Shown here: positions 15,991-17,830 of the stretch, in pieces
Position numbering within the stretch: position 1 is the stretch's first letter
How the letters are laid out: each line of letters starts with the position of its first letter
Origin: Chloroflexia bacterium
Lineage (GTDB): Bacteria; Chloroflexota; Chloroflexia; QHBQ01; JADMIH01
Direction of reading: 5' to 3'
Assembly (NCBI GenBank): GCA_025927935.1
Contig: JAICKM010000045.1
Coordinates: forward strand, 1-17,830
Length of the DNA: 17,830 bases
Position numbers and translations under genes: made by a program
The notes under the pieces: generated by a model
Seen by the model: only the letters and a program-made list of their open reading frames with translations
The model's database searches: none
What the model was told of the DNA's origin: nothing

Positions 15991-16875
15991 TCAATCGTCC
16001 AGCACGGTGAGCGCGTGGTCGGCGGCTTCGCGCAGGCGCAAGAGGTACTCGCGGGCGCGCACCCGCTCGGCGCTGTCCATGCGCGACGCGCGGGTGGGCA
16101 ACTGTTGCAGGCGCCGTTCCGCATCCCCGGCCCAGCGCCAGCCGTCGGGCGGGCGGCGCCCGGCGCGCACAGGCCGGTGCCCCGCATCCGAACCGTTCGG
16201 ATCGTGCGCGGTGTGATCCCCTGCCCCGGTATCCACCCCGCCGCCATCCGCTGCGGGAAAAGCCCCGGCCAGGAACGCGTCCCCGCCGTCAGGATCGTCT
16301 TTGAAGGCGCGAATCGCGGCGCGGATCTGCTTCTGCTCGATCCGCCCGCTCAGATACAGGTCCAGCACCACCGGATTCTCGGCGGCGGCAATGCGCAACT
16401 CCACGTAGTCCGTGCTCTTGCCGATGCTGCGCCCGATGGCCTCGTTGGTCAGCCCGAAATGGCGCTTCAGCCGCAGCAGCGCGTGCGCCTCGTCGTCGAA
16501 CCGCAGCGTGGAGCGTTGCAGGTTCTCGACCAGGGCCACCTGCTCCGCTTCCTCGTCGGTATATTCGCGCACGATGACCGGCACCGTCGCCAAGCCCACA
16601 GCGCGCGCCGCCGCCAGCCGCCGGCTGCCCGCCACCAGTTGGTACGCGCCATCCTCGACCGGCCGCACGATCAGCGGCTGGTGGATCCCCGTCGCCTGGA
16701 TGCTGCCGGCCAGTTCCGCCTGGTCGCCGGCATCGTAGTACTGGCGCGGCTGCTGAGGATTCGGCTGGATCGCCGCCGGGTCGAGTTCCGTCACCGGACC
16801 GGCGGGCGCTTCGGGATCGTCCGAGACCAGCAAATCGAGCGGGTTATAGGTCAGCTTCTTGGGCTTTGTGGGCAT
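15991..16875 (-). CDS. parB: ParB/Spo0J family chromosome or plasmid partition protein
   Basis: The protein has 294 residues from the ATG ending at 16875. AAAGGGGG lies upstream and supports this start over an in-frame GTG ending at 16917. The N-domain includes ELDPAAIQPNPQQPRQYY, GIHQPLIVRPV, the CTP-binding box VAGSRRLAAARAVGL (GSRR where GERR is usual, residues 83-86) and QVALVENLQRSTL (ENLQR). A helix-turn-helix follows (GLTNEAIGRSIGKSTDYVEL, residues 141-160). Residues ~193-245 are a Gly/Asp/Pro-rich low-complexity linker, and the last 45 residues are a charged helical region that could dimerise. ParB binds parS sites and spreads as a CTP-gated clamp, working with ParA. The nearest upstream gene is parA, 175 bases away, so they form the usual parAB pair. 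Confidence 0.92.
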   Translation of the reverse strand: MPTKPKKLTYNPLDLLVSDDPEAPAGPVTELDPAAIQPNPQQPRQYYDAGDQAELAGSIQATGIHQPLIVRPVEDGAYQLVAGSRRLAAARAVGLATVPVIVREYTDEEAEQVALVENLQRSTLRFDDEAHALLRLKRHFGLTNEAIGRSIGKSTDYVELRIAAAENPVVLDLYLSGRIEQKQIRAAIRAFKDDPDGGDAFLAGAFPAADGGGVDTGAGDHTAHDPNGSDAGHRPVRAGRRPPDGWRWAGDAERRLQQLPTRASRMDSAERVRAREYLLRLREAADHALTVLDD

Positions 16876-16980
16876 ACAAGCACCCCCTTTCAGAATCCAC
16901 GCCGCACCGTCCGGCACGCGTCACGAATACCGTCTTCGTCGGTGGCTAGTGCAGCTTCCCGTGCTCTCTTGGGTGTAGTT

Positions 16981-16996
16981 GCGCGATTTATCGCGC
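16981..16996. repeat. Perfect inverted repeat in the parA-parB gap
   Basis: GCGCGAT and ATCGCGC face each other around TT. The 16-base palindrome lies within the 175-base gap between parA and parB. It does not match the usual parS core TGTTTCACGTGAAACA. It could be a local ParB-binding site, an operator or simply a hairpin. Confidence 0.5.
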
Positions 16997-17050
16997 CGTA
17001 CTCATCGGTCGTCAGCCTGTGCCGCCCCTAGGAGGTGCCTGGCCGCTGCA

Positions 17051-17809
17051 CTACGCCAGGCGGGTCGCCAGTTCCTCGGCGGCGCGGTAATACGGCTCAT
17101 CGGCGCGCGCCGCCGGGCGCACCGCCGGAAATACACTGCGCCGGCTCCCCGCCGCCTCTTTGTAGCGCACCAGCGACGGGATATGGACCGTGAAGACCTG
17201 CTGCCCAAAGGTGCGGCGCAGCAACTCGTCCAGTTCGCGGTGTACCGTGAGCGCGCTGCGCTTGGTCAGCAGGTAGCCCGCCACGGTCAGGTGCCGGTTC
17301 AGCCGCTGCTGCACCTTCTGCACCGCGCGCTGGAGCATGGCAATCCCCTCCGCCGACCAGCTTTCCGGCTCGACCACGACCAGCACATGGCTGGCCGCCA
17401 CTAGCGCATTAATGGTCGCCGTAGTCAGGCTGGGGGGGCAATCGATCAACACGAGGTCATAGCGGTCGGTCACGTCCTCCAGGGCCACGCGCAACAGCAT
17501 CTCCTTGCCCGGCTCATCGCGCAAGCCCTCGTCCAGCGCCGCCATGCGGAAACTGCTGGGCAGCAGGTCCACGCCCTCCGCGGTCGGCTGGATCGCGTCG
17601 GCCATCGCCGCCTCCCCCACCAGCACCTCGGCGATACCGGGCCGCGCGTTCGCCAGGTCGAAGCTAGAGGAGCAGTTCGCCTGGTAGTCCATATCGATCA
17701 CCAGCACCCGATATCCCAGCAGGTGCAACGCCACGCTCAGATTAACCGCGCTGGTCGTCTTGCCCACCCCGCCCTTCTGGTTGGCGATAGCGATGACTTT
17801 TGCGCTCAT
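17051..17809 (-). CDS. parA: ParA/Soj family partition ATPase
   Basis: The protein has 252 residues, the usual length for chromosomal or small ParA proteins without an N-terminal DNA-binding extension. AGAGGAGAGGG just upstream (complement of 17813-17823) supports the ATG ending at 17809. The deviant Walker A box is KGGVGKTT (12-19), and both lysines are present. The Walker A' region is VIDMDYQANCS, where the common DxDPQ has Tyr instead of Pro. Walker B is LVLIDCPPSL (119-128). ParA binds DNA non-specifically in the ATP dimer form and is released by ParB. The protein ends with a YYRAAEELATRLA helix. Leftward transcription continues towards parB. Confidence 0.93.
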   Translation of the reverse strand: MSAKVIAIANQKGGVGKTTSAVNLSVALHLLGYRVLVIDMDYQANCSSSFDLANARPGIAEVLVGEAAMADAIQPTAEGVDLLPSSFRMAALDEGLRDEPGKEMLLRVALEDVTDRYDLVLIDCPPSLTTATINALVAASHVLVVVEPESWSAEGIAMLQRAVQKVQQRLNRHLTVAGYLLTKRSALTVHRELDELLRRTFGQQVFTVHIPSLVRYKEAAGSRRSVFPAVRPAARADEPYYRAAEELATRLA

Positions 17810-17830
17810 AATCCCTCTCCTCTGCTGGTA

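Noticed and set aside
16876..17030. Small leftward frame translating to ATDEDGIRDACRTVRRGF before parB
   Set aside because: No ATG, GTG or TTG start exists before its stop codon, so I could not support a gene.
14798..17031. Rightward long frames opposite the nuclease and parB genes
   Set aside because: They are shadows of genes with clear catalytic and DNA-binding motifs on the minus strand.
16876..17050. Canonical parS site
   Set aside because: No match to TGTTTCACGTGAAACA or a close variant was seen; the palindrome present is different.
1..17830. tRNA or rRNA genes
   Set aside because: I found no cloverleaf with a GGTTCGA-type loop and no rRNA-like conserved stretch by eye.

Overview
This is a GC-rich bacterial window with 12 recognisable protein-coding genes or gene remnants, usually with good ribosome binding sites. 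The mix suggests Chloroflexota, although no marker gene here proves the phylum. It includes a family 4 glycosidase, a luciferase-like flavin oxidoreductase, DinB-fold proteins, a YhcG-type nuclease, an eCIS_core (DUF4157) protein, and dispersed palindromes built on CCGGTTTCAAACCGG or on TGAGCGGGGCGAAGA. I recall palindromes of these kinds from Chloroflexota genomes, and this assignment is an inference.

Left part (1-3422): a family 4 glycoside hydrolase cut by the window edge, a 29-bp imperfect inverted repeat, a DoxX-type membrane protein, a class I methyltransferase, and a small convergent gene that looks like a dimeric alpha/beta-barrel protein. These look like ordinary accessory genes with no evident shared pathway.

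Centre (3423-9259): one very large leftward gene (1745 residues). It has an N-terminal eCIS_core domain with an intact HELAH zinc-protease motif, then a short segment resembling a non-specific endonuclease. Its C-terminal two thirds are built from five copies of a 209-210-residue super-repeat, each made of seven 27-35-residue sub-repeats. A near-consensus promoter (TTGACT, 17 nt, TATACT) precedes it. Its last codons are duplicated just downstream, and a second near-consensus leftward promoter lies between the two copies. This locus is the most unusual object in the window.

Right-centre (9260-11815): three rightward units. They are a DinB-like/TPR-like gene broken by a one-base frameshift, a dienelactone-hydrolase-family gene with a serine nucleophile, and an intact DinB-family gene with three candidate metal-binding histidines. 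A gene-poor gap between the last two holds two strong hairpins.

Right part (11963-17809): all leftward. In transcription order it holds parA and parB, a YhcG/DUF1016 PDDEXK nuclease, a front-end-type fatty acid desaturase, an LLM-class flavin-dependent oxidoreductase and a small unknown protein. Palindromic repeat copies sit in the gaps after the oxidoreductase gene and between parB and the nuclease gene. ParA and ParB would act together in DNA segregation. The others are probably separate or loosely linked transcription units.
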